Shown here piece after piece: positions 10,076-21,606 of a DNA stretch of 64,000 nt (the first letter of the stretch is position 1; each line of letters starts with the position of its first letter). A program made the translations under genes and the position numbers. Below the pieces are notes generated by a model that had not been told where the DNA came from, did not search any database, and saw nothing but the letters and a program-made list of their open reading frames with translations. The stretch is from Stictocephala bisonia (Eukaryota > Arthropoda > Insecta > Hemiptera > Membracidae), in contig JAQJVL010000001.1 in assembly GCA_035578905.1 (NCBI GenBank), positions 2,264,501-2,328,500 of the forward strand. Direction: 5' to 3'.

Positions 10076-10989
10076 ATATTTTAATAAATAATATAAAAAA
10101 ATATGATAAGTCGTAAAACACGATATAACGATTTCATCAAGAACATTTTAATACCGTTAAAATATTTTATTAGTATCTTTAGGACATAAAATACAATTTT
10201 ATTTGCGTTAAAACTGATAGTAATTAATAGGATATGTATGAAAACAAATATACTTAATTTATACATATTAAGAGACAAAAAAGTGTCTGTGAAAGATCAC
10301 AACTTTTTATTGAACAGAACTACTGATCTAATAAATGAAGACACAAATTTATTTAATGTTTGCTGACAAATATGCGTGTAAGATTATGTAGCTAAATGAA
10401 TTCAGTGTTTTTAATGCAATATTTTGCTAACGACGTTCCCAAGCTGAATTCTGAAGGAGGTATCTGCAAGGAAGTTGTATTTCTCAAGCACAAAGTTTAA
10501 CCAAGTTTGCAAGAGAGGAGTCTTGTGCCCAATTTGTGAGCAGCCCCCATGTATATGACAGGGGTTGACAGTGGCTAATGCTTCTGTCTCGGTGGGACGT
10601 TTATGTACTCCTTCAGATACACTGCAAAGAATCCTCTTACATAATAACGATTTCGTAGAATCATATGAATTCTTCTAGGGTTTTTCTATATCTCTAACAG
10701 TATAACGATTGTTTACTGTTCAATTTTTACTTCTATTGTTGTTGAAATTATCAATTAGATAATTAAAAGTAAACGTAAATGAATTTTTTGTGAATGTTTT
10801 TCTCACATTTTACGTTTATATGTTTATGTAAATTAAATGAAAAATAAATTTAATTTATGCCCTCTCTTGACTACACAGTGTTATGTTTCATATTGCACTG
10901 ATTTTGTTTTAAGATTTTAAGATTGTGGAAATATTACAAAATATATTATTAAATAAAAATAGCTGAGGAATTTTAATTCATCTCTAAAG
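10076..10989. other. Intervening DNA, no gene seen
   Basis: About 0.9 kb, AT-rich. A GC-richer patch at 10430-10620 has no convincing coding frame. Confidence 0.55.
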
Positions 10990-12317
10990 CACTAACGTAT
11001 CATACTTGAGTACCACAGTTACGTACCACATTAACGTATCATACTTGAGTACCACAGTTACGTACCACATTAACGTATCATACTTGAGTACCACATTAAC
11101 GTATCATACTTGAGTAATACAGTTACGTACCACATTAACGTATCATACTTGAGTACCACAGTTAGGTACCACACTAACGTATCATACTTGAGTACCACAG
11201 TTACGTACCACATTAACGTATCATACTTGAGTACCACAGTTACGTACCACATTAACGTATCATACTTGAGTACCACAGTTACGTACCACATTAACGTATC
11301 ATACTTGAGTACCACAGTTACGTACCACATTAACGTATCATACTTGAGTACCACATTAACGTATCATACTTGAGTAATACAGTTACGTACCACATTAACG
11401 TATCATACTTGAGTACCACATTAACGTATCATACTTGAGTAATACAGTTACGTACCACATTAACGTATCATACTTGAGTACCACATTAACGTATCATACT
11501 TGAGTAATACAGTTACGTACCACATTAACGTATCATACTTGAGTACCACAGTTACGTACCACATTAACGTATCATACTTGAGTACCACAGTTACGTACCA
11601 CATTAACGTATCATACTTGAGTACCACAGTTACGTACCACATTAACGTATCATACTTGAGTACCACATTAACGTATCATACTTGAGTAATACAGTTACGT
11701 ACCACATTAACGTATCATACTTGAGTACCACAGTTACGTACCACATTAACGTATCATACTTGAGTACCACAGTTACGTACCACATTAACGTATCATACTT
11801 GAGTACCACATTAACGTATCATACTTGAGTAATACAGTTACGTACCACATTAACGTATCATACTTGAGTACCACAGTTAGGTACCACACTAACGTATCAT
11901 ACTTGTGTACCATAGTTACGTACCACATTAACGTATCATACTTGTGTACCACAGTTACGTACCACATTAACGTATCATACTTGTGTACCACAGTTACGTA
12001 CCACATTAACGTATCATACTTGTGTACTACAGTTAGGTACCACACTAACGTGTCATACTTGTGTACCACAGTTACGTACCACACTAACATATGATACTTG
12101 TGTACCACAGTTAGATACCACACTAAAGTATCATACTTGTGTACCACAGTTACGTACCACACTAACGTATCATACTTATGTACCACAGTTACGTACCACA
12201 TTAACGTATCATACTTGTGTACCACAGTTACGTACCACACTAACGTATCATACATGTGTACCACAGTTACGTACCACACTAACGTATCATACTGGTGTAC
12301 CACAGTTACGTACCACA
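10990..12317. repeat. 39-bp minisatellite with composite units and a subtype switch
   Basis: The full unit is 39 bp (CAGTTACGTACCACATTAAC then GTATCATACTTGAGTACCA). A 26-bp short form lacking the CAGTTACGTACCA block is interspersed, often followed by GAGTAATACAG. Units up to about 11890 carry CTTGAG; nearly all later ones carry CTTGTG, with CACACTAAC more often than CACATTAAC. About 34 units are present. Opposite-strand open frames of up to 178 codons here are artefacts of a period divisible by three. Confidence 0.95.
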
Positions 12318-14180
12318 TCAAAGTTTTTACATTTCTTGGGTTCCTTTTTAATTTAGTGTTTGGAATTCATCCACTAAAATCCATGCTGCTTTCCCAAACG
12401 TGATTTGAGAAGAGATACATTCCTAAAACTTTCAGTTATATATCAAGTGTTTAGTACATTTTTGTATTTCAGGGGGCATTTCAGTTAATGCGTTTGTTTC
12501 AAATTAACATTCTTATTAGAAGCTTCTAACCAAATTAAACTCGGCTATACATGGCTTTTGTCTAGCATGGTACTGTCAGTCCATTCGTTAACCTTTGCGT
12601 GAGGGAACTTTACTCTTCTGTTTATTGGTCATTCCGATATATAGAAGCACCACTTCATTAATATTATTTATTCTTATAATTAATAAGTGTCTCTTGAAAT
12701 TTTTCAATAACTCTTGCACTGGCTCAAAATAATGATTGAATGTTCATATTCTACGTCAGGAGGAATTCTCCTCCTGAATTAGGCGGTTGTATTTTATGAA
12801 ATAATATTACTTCCCTTTGGGAGTATTTAGGCTTTGTCTTAGAAAATGTTTTGTTTTTCATATAATTGGTAATCTTGATAACTTCTCTGATACTTAAAGT
12901 TTTCGGCACAGCTTCTGAAACATTATGATGCCATGAAAGTCTATTAAGTCATTAAGATGACTCTTCATGCCTATTTTCTTTATCTTTGTAACCATATGAT
13001 GTCCTTGTACTTACTGTCATGGCAGACTTCATTGGTATTCTGTTTTCTGTACAAGTACATCATAAATTAGTTATAAATATAAATTTGATTTTACTTAGTG
13101 TTTTGAAAATATATCAGGTCATTTTAAATGAGCACACCTCTGTGATGATTAGCATATTACGCTTTTTACATCCAGAGAGGAGGTTGTTGTAGTCTTTCTT
13201 TGATAGTTTGAAGCGACACTGATATTTCACCAGAAGTGCTAGATCTGATGATGTTTGCATTTTAGTCTATACAGTTTACTGTCAACAGTTCGTATTGGAC
13301 TGAGTGTTCTAAAAAATATTTATTGAAACAATCCTTAAAAAATGTCCTACATGAAAAGAGTTGGTTGCCCTTGAGCTATAGAATCTGCTCTTGGAGTGAC
13401 ATTTATCGTAGTTTATTGCTCTTGATTAACAGAGCTTCGCTCTTGCAATGTTCCTCTGACGCTTATTTATTCTGAACATCGTTAGATCATTCTTAATCAA
13501 ATTGGAAGCGGGGTTGGTTGTTAAAACCAAGTTCCGTTATTTTTCTGCAAATGTGTAAAAATATCAATGATTTCCAAATAAATTAATTGATTGATAATTT
13601 CAAATCAATCAAATTAAAATCGTACTTAATTTTATTAAGGATTTAATTTTATAGACTGTAACATGACACTATTATCAGCAATAATCGAACATTCCGAAAT
13701 GTTTGTGTAGTACCGAAATTTATAAAATAAAGTTTTTATGCTATCCTCAAAACTAAATATGCCTTTATTAAAATTATTGATATATTGAAATACTTCAAAC
13801 TAATAGCTCCATCTCTGTCTTCAGTATTCTTAATTAATTAATTTTGGTATCCTTATCTCTTTCCAGTGTTCTTAAAATGCCTTAGTAATTATAATATAAT
13901 CCCACCTAGAAGTTATTAATTAAAAGCACATATGTTGTATGCAAATACATAATAGATGCATTTGAGTATTTACTTTTTGAAGTTTTTAGGTAGGAAAACT
14001 CTATATGATATTATGTGTAATTTACTTAATTCCTAATTTGTAAAACTAATGTAATCTAATCAAACATTCATTATTATCCATACTTTGCATGATTTAGTAT
14101 AAGTTTACTTTTATTTTATTTGAAATGTATAGAGGCAAAAAATGAACGTGTCAGTTTTATCAAGATTTTCAGCTAATTTG
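12318..14180. other. Intervening DNA, no gene seen
   Basis: About 1.9 kb, AT-rich. The only noted structure is a perfect 9-bp hairpin at 12756-12777. Confidence 0.55.
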
Positions 14181-14330
14181 CACGCGTGGTAGCTTAGTGC
14201 TAAATCATCAGTCTTTACAGAAGGCAGTTGGTTTTAATCGCCACTTAGTTAATGGTTTGTATTTCACTAGTTGGATGAGGTTCACGTAGAGACCTGCAGG
14301 CCCATGTGAACTGGTCTAAAAAAGAAAATC
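14181..14330 (+). mobile_element. tRNA-derived SINE, family A, copy 3 (diverged, plus strand)
   Basis: Head CGTGGTAGCTTAGTGCTAAA is A-box like, and a degenerate B box GGTTTTAATCG lies at 14230-14240. The body GTTCACGTAGAGACCTGCAGG and tail TGAACTGGTCTAAAAAAGAA match, in opposite orientation, the copies at 937-1101 and 18205-18379. It is the oldest-looking of the three. Confidence 0.65.
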
Positions 14331-14474
14331 TTATTTTCTAACTTCTGATATTGAATCCTTTTCCTCGTCTGTATTATTTATTCCAACCGATTTTACATTT
14401 AACATTTCTCTTTAGCGGACAATCCAATATGAATTTGATAAAAACTAATTGTATAAATCAATAAAGGCAACACT

Positions 14475-14915
14475 GTGTACTTTTATCCTCTCCTCACCAA
14501 CACCTTAGTTGCTGATTATGAGCTGTATCCAACCCAACCATGTTCTCTCGGCTGGTTATTAGTTATCATGATAACCTAATTGAAATTTACGAGTGGCTTC
14601 TTTGAATCAGTGGGCTTTGATACGGTTTCCTCTTGCCTAGTTCTTGCTTCCATGGTCAAGACAGTATGTGGTGTAGCCTAGATAGAGCTTCATGTGTTGT
14701 TTAAAATGGCTTGGTTTTCAAGGTACGACAATCCCTGATCACGTTCATATTACAATATGCTCATATCTGTATGAAACCCACTGATTCAAATAAGCAACTC
14801 GTGAATTTTAATCAGGTAACAATGATACCAACCTGCGATATAACATAGTTTGTTGGATACAGCTCATAATCAGCAACTAGAGTGTTGGTATATAGAGGAG
14901 AAAAGTAAAATGTAC
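14475..14915. mobile_element. Long fold-back (hairpin) element
   Basis: The left arm (14475-14619) is the imperfect reverse complement of the right arm (14774-14915). Shared segments include GTTGCTGATTATGAGCTGTA, GTATCCAAC, TTGAATCAGTGGG and CCAACAC. The arms are about 143 bp around a ~155-bp centre without coding capacity. Total length (~440 bp) and long terminal inverted repeats fit a fold-back MITE. No target-site duplication is evident, so the exact ends are uncertain. Confidence 0.75.
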
Positions 14916-16962
14916 GAATAATTTCTTTCAGACTTAGCCGACGAATAAAAAATAAATAAATGGTCAGCAAAATACAAAGAATTGTGTTTCTAAATAATTA
15001 AATTATTGGAAACATAATGTGAAATTGTTATAAAACTGAGAAATATATCTGTGAAACGTAGGCTGCTTGAGAGCTAAGAAGATTTTGACTCATTCTCTCT
15101 CTAACTAAACCTACGCTTGACCTTGAGGAGAAGTTGATAGATGTAGGACAGGGTGGGGGTACTTTTCTAAAAACGTCCATTATTACTGATCAAGTGATTG
15201 GCATCCAGATCTAACATTAATTACCGGTGCATTTCTAATTTACGTTTCTCAGTCGTCTGTTTCGTCAAATTTTTATTGATCGGGCCTTGAAAATATTTAA
15301 GGCCGAATAAACGTTATTGACTATTCACCAATAGTAAAATTTAAATATTAAGTTAATGTGCATTGCTCTTATATTAATGCTGTATTGTTGATAATTCATT
15401 TTTGTATATTTTATGTAATATATAATTTTTTAACTGATTCAATAGGTGAAAAAAGTTAAAATCTTAATTGAATGGTAAATTACTATACAGTCAAAGTAAA
15501 AATATTTTGTTAAATGTATACAAATTCATGGGAGAAGAATGTGGATGAAAACATGTTTATTTTGGTTTTTAATATAGTGAATGATCCTCATCTATATTTT
15601 CCCTTAAAAATGTATATTGAAAAACACAAATCAATAAACAGATGTCAGTGTTTAAAACGTGTAGTTTTGAGATTTATTAAATTATAGGCAAAGATTTATT
15701 AGAAAACAAAAAGCTCAAGGGCTGAAGTTGAAAAATGTTCACTAACAAATGCTCATCTGGACCAAAATGAGCTAAACGTATGATAAATTTAAAACTCTCT
15801 AATATGATTTATAAGCGGTCAAACAAAATTGTTGGTTATTTGCATTAGTAAATAAAATGCAATATTATATGGAAAAACAACAATAAATGAATTTAGGGTG
15901 CCCACCATTGATACAAGAGGGGAAGACTTACTTTTGAATATGGAAACAAACGCTGTCTCTTCCACACTGTGCATTTATTGGGCTCAAACCACAGCCCATG
16001 CAACGTGTATCTTTCATGGCTAATATGAAAAAAATAATAAGTTGATAAAAGATTGTTTATGAGCAGGTTGCGAATGCTTGGCATTCAATTCCCAATTTTT
16101 TATAGACAGTCCCAGAAATTAACAATGTCAGGAAAATTTTGTTTTAAGAAACTGGATACTATTTAACCGTTTCTCAGTTGTGTGCTATTGTATAAATAGC
16201 TACTAGCAAATTTAAAAATAATAATAGTGGAAATTACTAAAATAAATATTCTGTCTCACGGGTCAAGACATCATACTGAAAAAGTGTAAACTGCGATAAA
16301 GTTGAATAACACATTGTTGCTGTCTTTTGGGGATAATCCAGAGCCTACATTTTACAAATATATAATTCATTATTCAATTTCAACCCTCTGGCCAGTTCAT
16401 TGTATTCAAGAGAAGAAAATCATATCGTTACCGGATTTTTCTTTGAACCTTAGGCCACACACGCCATTGTCTATACTATGATAGCAAATACTAATAAGTG
16501 TAGGTTACGATTAATACACTAATAAATGTACATTAAACTGTTTTTTCTACATACAAGAGAAACTTTACTTCTAAACAAATCGATTAAGTTTACGTATGTT
16601 TTAATTTGTATCTTATAATTTGACAGTTTATAACTATTTGGATTTGAGTTCAACAGAAAAGTATGGTACTTTAAAATTTACTTCTAGATTTAGTCAAAAA
16701 AAATGAAGTATTAAAAATATTGTTATGATACGTAAAGACGACAAAAGGAAGTAAAATAGACTACGACGTACTGTTACAAAATACAAAGTAAAAAACACTT
16801 TAAATGTTATAGTAATTTAAGTTGTATTTTTATTCTTAGAAAACAGTAAAGAGTTTTAAGTGTAATATATTCAAAAACTGTATAGAGAATAAAAAAGAAG
16901 TGTTTTTTTGTGCTTTTTACAATTCACATTCACCTCATCGAAAAGAAACACATGGTTTAAAA
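14916..16962. other. AT-rich stretch, no gene seen
   Basis: About 2 kb without recognisable coding, RNA or repeat features. Short minus-strand frames at 15.9-16.1 kb carry no identifiable motif. Confidence 0.55.
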
Positions 16963-18028
16963 GGTGAATATAGTGTTCAATAGTGTCGACTACTGTATTT
17001 ACTCCTCGCGAGGCACAATAAACACGTCCCACGGACCAGTAAAAGGTGAATATAGTGTTCAATAGTGCCGACTACTGTATGTACTCCTCGCGAGGCACAA
17101 TAAACACGTCCCACGGACCAGTAAAAGGTGAATATAGTGTTCAATAGTGCCGACTACTGTATGTACTCCTCGCGAGGCACAATAAACACGTCCCACGGAC
17201 CAGTAAAAGGTGAATATAGTGTTCAATAGTGCCGACTACTGTATGTACTCCTCGCGAGGCACAATAAACACGTCCCACGGACCAGTAAAAGGTGAATATA
17301 GTGTTCAATAGTGCCGACTACTGTATGTACTCCTCGCGAAGCACAATAAACACGTCCCACAGACCAGTAAAAGGTGAATATAGTGTTCAATAGTGCCGAC
17401 TACTGTATGTACTCCTCGCGAGGCACAATAAACACGTCCCACGGACCAGTAAAAGGTGAATATAGTGTTTAATAGTGCCGACTACTGTATGTACTCCTCG
17501 TGAGGCACAATAAACACGTCCCACGGACCAGTAAAAGGTGAATATAGTGTTCAATAGTGCCGACTACTGTATGTACTCCTCGCGAGGCACAATAAACACG
17601 TCCCACGGACCAGTAAAAGGTGAATTTAGTGTTCAATAGTGCCGACTACTGTATGTACTCCTCGCGAGGCACAATAAACACGTCCCACGGACCAGTAAAA
17701 GGTGAATATAGTGTTCAATAGTGCCGACTACTGTATGTACTCCTCGCGAAGCACAATAAACACGTCCCACGGACCAGTAAAAGGTGAATATAGTGTTCGA
17801 TAGTGCCAACTACTGTATGTACTCCTCGCGAGGCACAATAAACACGTCCCCAGGACCAGTAAAAGGTGAATATAGTGTTCAATAGTGCCGACTACTGTAT
17901 ATACTGCTCGCGAGGCACAATAAACACGTCTCACGGACCAGTAAAAGGTGAATATAGTGTTCAATAGTGCCGACTACTGTATGTACTGCTCGCGAGGCAC
18001 AATAAACACGTCCCACAGACCAGTAAAT
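16963..18028. repeat. 82-bp satellite-like array, 13 units
   Basis: Thirteen units of exactly 82 bp run from 16963 to about 18028. Each contains GGTGAATATAGTGTTCAATA, GTGCCGACTACTGTA, the 10-bp palindrome CCTCGCGAGG and CACGTCCCACGGACCAG. Units are over 95% alike by eye. Point variants include CCTCGCGAAG, CCTCGTGAGG and, in the last two units, GCTCGCGAGG. The array is CpG-dense in an otherwise AT-rich setting. Open frames across it are repeat artefacts. Confidence 0.97.
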
Positions 18029-18204
18029 TATTCCACTAGAGAGAAGATGGAGTTACTTCCTTTGTTTAGGTTTGTAACGTCCGTAAATATAGTCTACGAT
18101 GTAGAGAATCGCAATATATTTGCGATATCATAGTAAATTAAGATGGATAATTTTTTGGGTAAATTTTAAGTACGCATAAGTTTATTTATATCTTAAATCA
18201 AAGG

Positions 18205-18379
18205 TCTTTTTTCTTTTGAAATAATACTTCAGTCGCCAGTTCATATGGTCCTGCAAGCATGTGCGTGAACTTTATTCAACAAGTGAAGAACTTTATTCAA
18301 GTTGGCTCAGTGGGGTTTCGAACCTTTGACCTTGGTGCCCTCTGCAGTCCGAAGCCATAGCCACTGAGTCACCACGCCA
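18205..18379 (-). mobile_element. tRNA-derived SINE, family A, copy 2
   Basis: The minus strand begins GGCGTGGTGACTCAGTGGCT (A box within) and has GGTTCGAAACC as B box (18314-18324). The body GTTCACGCACATGCTTGCAGG follows, then the tail through GAACTGGCGAC to an A-rich tract. This is the most complete tRNA head of the three family-A copies. It lies just 3' of the 82-bp array. Confidence 0.78.
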
Positions 18380-21300
18380 GCATTGATTTGTTTACCTTTG
18401 TGAAAAGAATCAATGAGACAAACTATGAACCAACCTTTTTATTTTGTTATTGAATTAAATCTTAAACTATTCAAGCATTTGTTATTATTCATATTGAATA
18501 TATGATGATTTTTCAGTGTTTTCTTTATAGTCCTATATTGTTGCAATATGTCTAACATTGTTTCACTGTTTTTCTTCAAGTTATGTATGTCTGTGCCATT
18601 CGTTTATTGACATGGAATTAGGATACACAATTGTATGGCATTTTATTGTTAATTTACAAGACTAGACTACACAATAAGTGTATTAGGCGTATTCATTTTT
18701 TTTTACTTTTATTTAGTGAAGTAAAGTTAGTCATGTTTTAAATGTTACTCTACAGATTCCTAACTTATCTTTTAATCTAATGCCATTTGTGAGATATACT
18801 TATATTAAAATTATATAAATTTAAAAATATTATGTGGAACATAAAACTTAGAAAAGTTGACAATAAAATTCTGTTAGCATTATAATTAGAATATACAATA
18901 AATTAATATTGAAAATATGAAGAAATATCTATTCCAGAAATAGAAAGAAAAAAAGACATTAGCACATGAATAATACATTCTTCAACAATGAAAGTGAAAG
19001 TTAGGCTTATTGGCCTGTCGAATTTGTCAATAATTCTGGCAGAAACCGGTATAGTCCAGTATTTGTTTCAACTCTCTAGCCTCTTTCCAAATGGGCCCTG
19101 TCACTATATAACTGTTGTATCTTTTTTAATGTATTCTATCCATTTTTTCAATATAGTGTACTATATGTTTTCTATACGTTTTTGTATTTTTTTTTACTTT
19201 AATCTCCTTGACTTTACGAGAAGTAAACAAAATCAATATATAAACAAATAGTACTTTGTGTATAAGTCTATCTTTCACATAACCTATACTTAATATTGTT
19301 TCAAATTTCTATAAAAATTTTGTTGTTTTTTTTAGATATTATATTTGTATATTTAATTCCAAACTACTTTTGGAGCGTAAGTGTGATTACCAACCAGTGA
19401 AAAGTGCTTAAATTGTATATTGTTTGGTGTTTAACTATACCGTCTACACTCAGGCCTAGTATAAAGTTGTGCCTATTAAATATATTATTCAGGATTAGAA
19501 ATACGTTCGTTTATGGATGTACATTTTCAGGTGAGATGTTTTAACTAAAGAGAATAAGAAAATAAAAAATTTGAGTATTATAAAAATGAGTCAACCACAA
19601 TAATAACATCTCTTTAACTAACTACCAAGTTACTGGATAAGCACTAAAAGTCTAATCACACAGGAGCGAAGCTCAGCCATTTTACTTGCCAACCAAGCTA
19701 TGCTAGCAAACCTACCGGTGAGGTAGCAAACAACTGGCGCGGTAAGCAACTAAATGATTTGATTTGAATATTTACACTCTATTAATTGTATTGCAGCATA
19801 AGTAAACTGCCATGCTATCTAGCGGACAGATGCCGTAGCTCTGCGTTACGGCCACTAGGATCGCTTGCGTCAGCCTATTGGCATTTTTCTCAAGAGTAAG
19901 CTTCAGGAATGTGTATATTAGACCGTGTTCTGATTGTGTCTAATAGATGGTTCAAACTCAGGCAGTAGGCTATCAATTGTTTTATTACTGCTCATCTTTT
20001 ATTTTACTAGAGTAAAATGGCGAAATAGTTGTAGTTTTAATAATTTCAGCCTTTAATATTTTATAAAACTGAACATTATATTTTTAATGATTATATAGCA
20101 GGAATATGTTAGTATTCGTCAGTTTACAAAAAAAAAAAAAAAAAAAAATTCTTAGTTTTATCTCTCGTAATTACATTCTGATAATAGTATAAATATTAAA
20201 AATCAATTTCACGTGGTTGAAACACATCATCCAAATCGTAGCTGGATTTCAATAAATTTGGCTAAAATGTATTAAAAATTAACTGAACCCGATAACACAA
20301 ATACTGGTGTAAGAGATATATTTTGATATATATACCGCCAAAGCATATCAAAACATGGTAAAGGTACTTTGGTAAAGGTAGTCGTGGAAATGATCATTAC
20401 ATAACTTGTTATTGTATGTTAAGCTATGACCGTACGTGTGTGGCTATATACCGACATGTTTACACCACAGTGTCTCCCCTTCCCTTACACAAAAATACAT
20501 AGCAATAAATTAGTCAGAAGCCAAATTATTATACCATCACTAAAATGTATTTTTTCAGTTTTAATAACTCGGTTTATTCCAACGCTACAATAATACTCGA
20601 ATTACTTATTTAAGTGTTTTATAGTACTATATCATTTATACTTGTTTATTTCTTAACTAATTTAAAGCTGGGGTGCCTCAAGGGATACTAGAACATATGG
20701 TAGGAGTCACAGGTAGGCAGTCCCAGCAATTCGTGACGTCAGTTGCAGCCCTTTGCCTGGCCCATTAGACTTCAAACTGTTTCCATTATTCAAATATTCC
20801 ACTTATTATTAGTTTTCAGTCTAGTAAAATGAGCATTCTAGGTTCTTAAATAATTTATAATGTATTTTTTTAGTTATTTACTAGTGTCTGCTTTATTAAA
20901 ACGTTTGTAGGAAAAAAATATAAAACCTCAATTATTTTGTAAATTTTTTTACTTGTAAAACCTCATTAGAACGACACAACTTGCGATTAATTATAAACAG
21001 CTGTCATAGAAACTATGTGAACGTGTTCACCTACTATAAAGGTGAAGCAGAGATGACAGCTGATCCCCCTGACCCACTCCACAGGCACAGTCTTACCATT
21101 CGCACCAGGCAATTGATCCCTACCATACTAAATTAAATCAGTTTTTATTGCAAAATGTACACATAAATTCATCACAAACGTCAAAATACTCCAAAAATAA
21201 CTATACTTTTGTCATCAATCACTAAAAAAAATTCATATATACATACAAACCTGGAAACGTTGACTCTTCCAATTAATCCCACTTCCAGCACCGATGTTAG

Positions 21301-21420
21301 CTTCGTGGTATATTGTCTAAGTTTACGTGAGCAAGACATTTGGTAGGCATACTATGTGATCAGAAATTATTGCAATGCAAGGCCCCCACGTTTAACCCAT
21401 GATCAAGCGCAGTTCGTATA
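18380..21420. other. Intervening DNA, no gene seen
   Basis: About 3 kb, AT-rich. It holds a poly-A run near 20130-20148, GC-richer patches at 19650-19900 and 20680-20770, and a TGACGTCA palindrome at 20734-20741. The patch near 20672-20690 reads AGVPQGIL in one frame, resembling a reverse-transcriptase motif, but nothing around it supports a LINE. Confidence 0.5.
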
Positions 21421-21606
21421 TGTTAGTGTGGATTGATTATCTCTACTTTCTCCTGAATCCATCATAAGTCCAGTTAAATAACAAACTGGTTAGTAAACCG
21501 AACGTATTCAAACTGTTAGTGTGGATTGATTATCTCTACTTTCTCCTGAATCCATCATAAGTCCAGTAAAATAACAAACTGGTTTAGGAAACCAAATGTA
21601 TTCAAA
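21421..21606. repeat. 93-bp tandem duplication
   Basis: Two adjacent copies start at 21421 and 21514. They share TGGATTGATTATCTCTACTT and CATCATAAGTCCAGT and differ at a few positions. Confidence 0.9.

Noticed and set aside
8272..10077. 601-codon minus-strand open frame with 12-residue repeats
   Set aside because: It lies wholly in the 36-bp minisatellite, competing frames are open on both strands, and reading frames change at one-base unit deletions. Not a supported gene.
10430..10640. Possible SINE or exon in a GC-richer patch
   Set aside because: An A-box-like string (GTGGCTAATGC) lacks a partner box, and no coding frame is open.
7344..12317. Possible CRISPR-like array
   Set aside because: Units are contiguous near-identical repeats with no unique spacers, and the sequence is eukaryotic.
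20670..20700. GVPQGIL-like reverse transcriptase motif
   Set aside because: Only eight residues match; no neighbouring LINE motifs in any frame.
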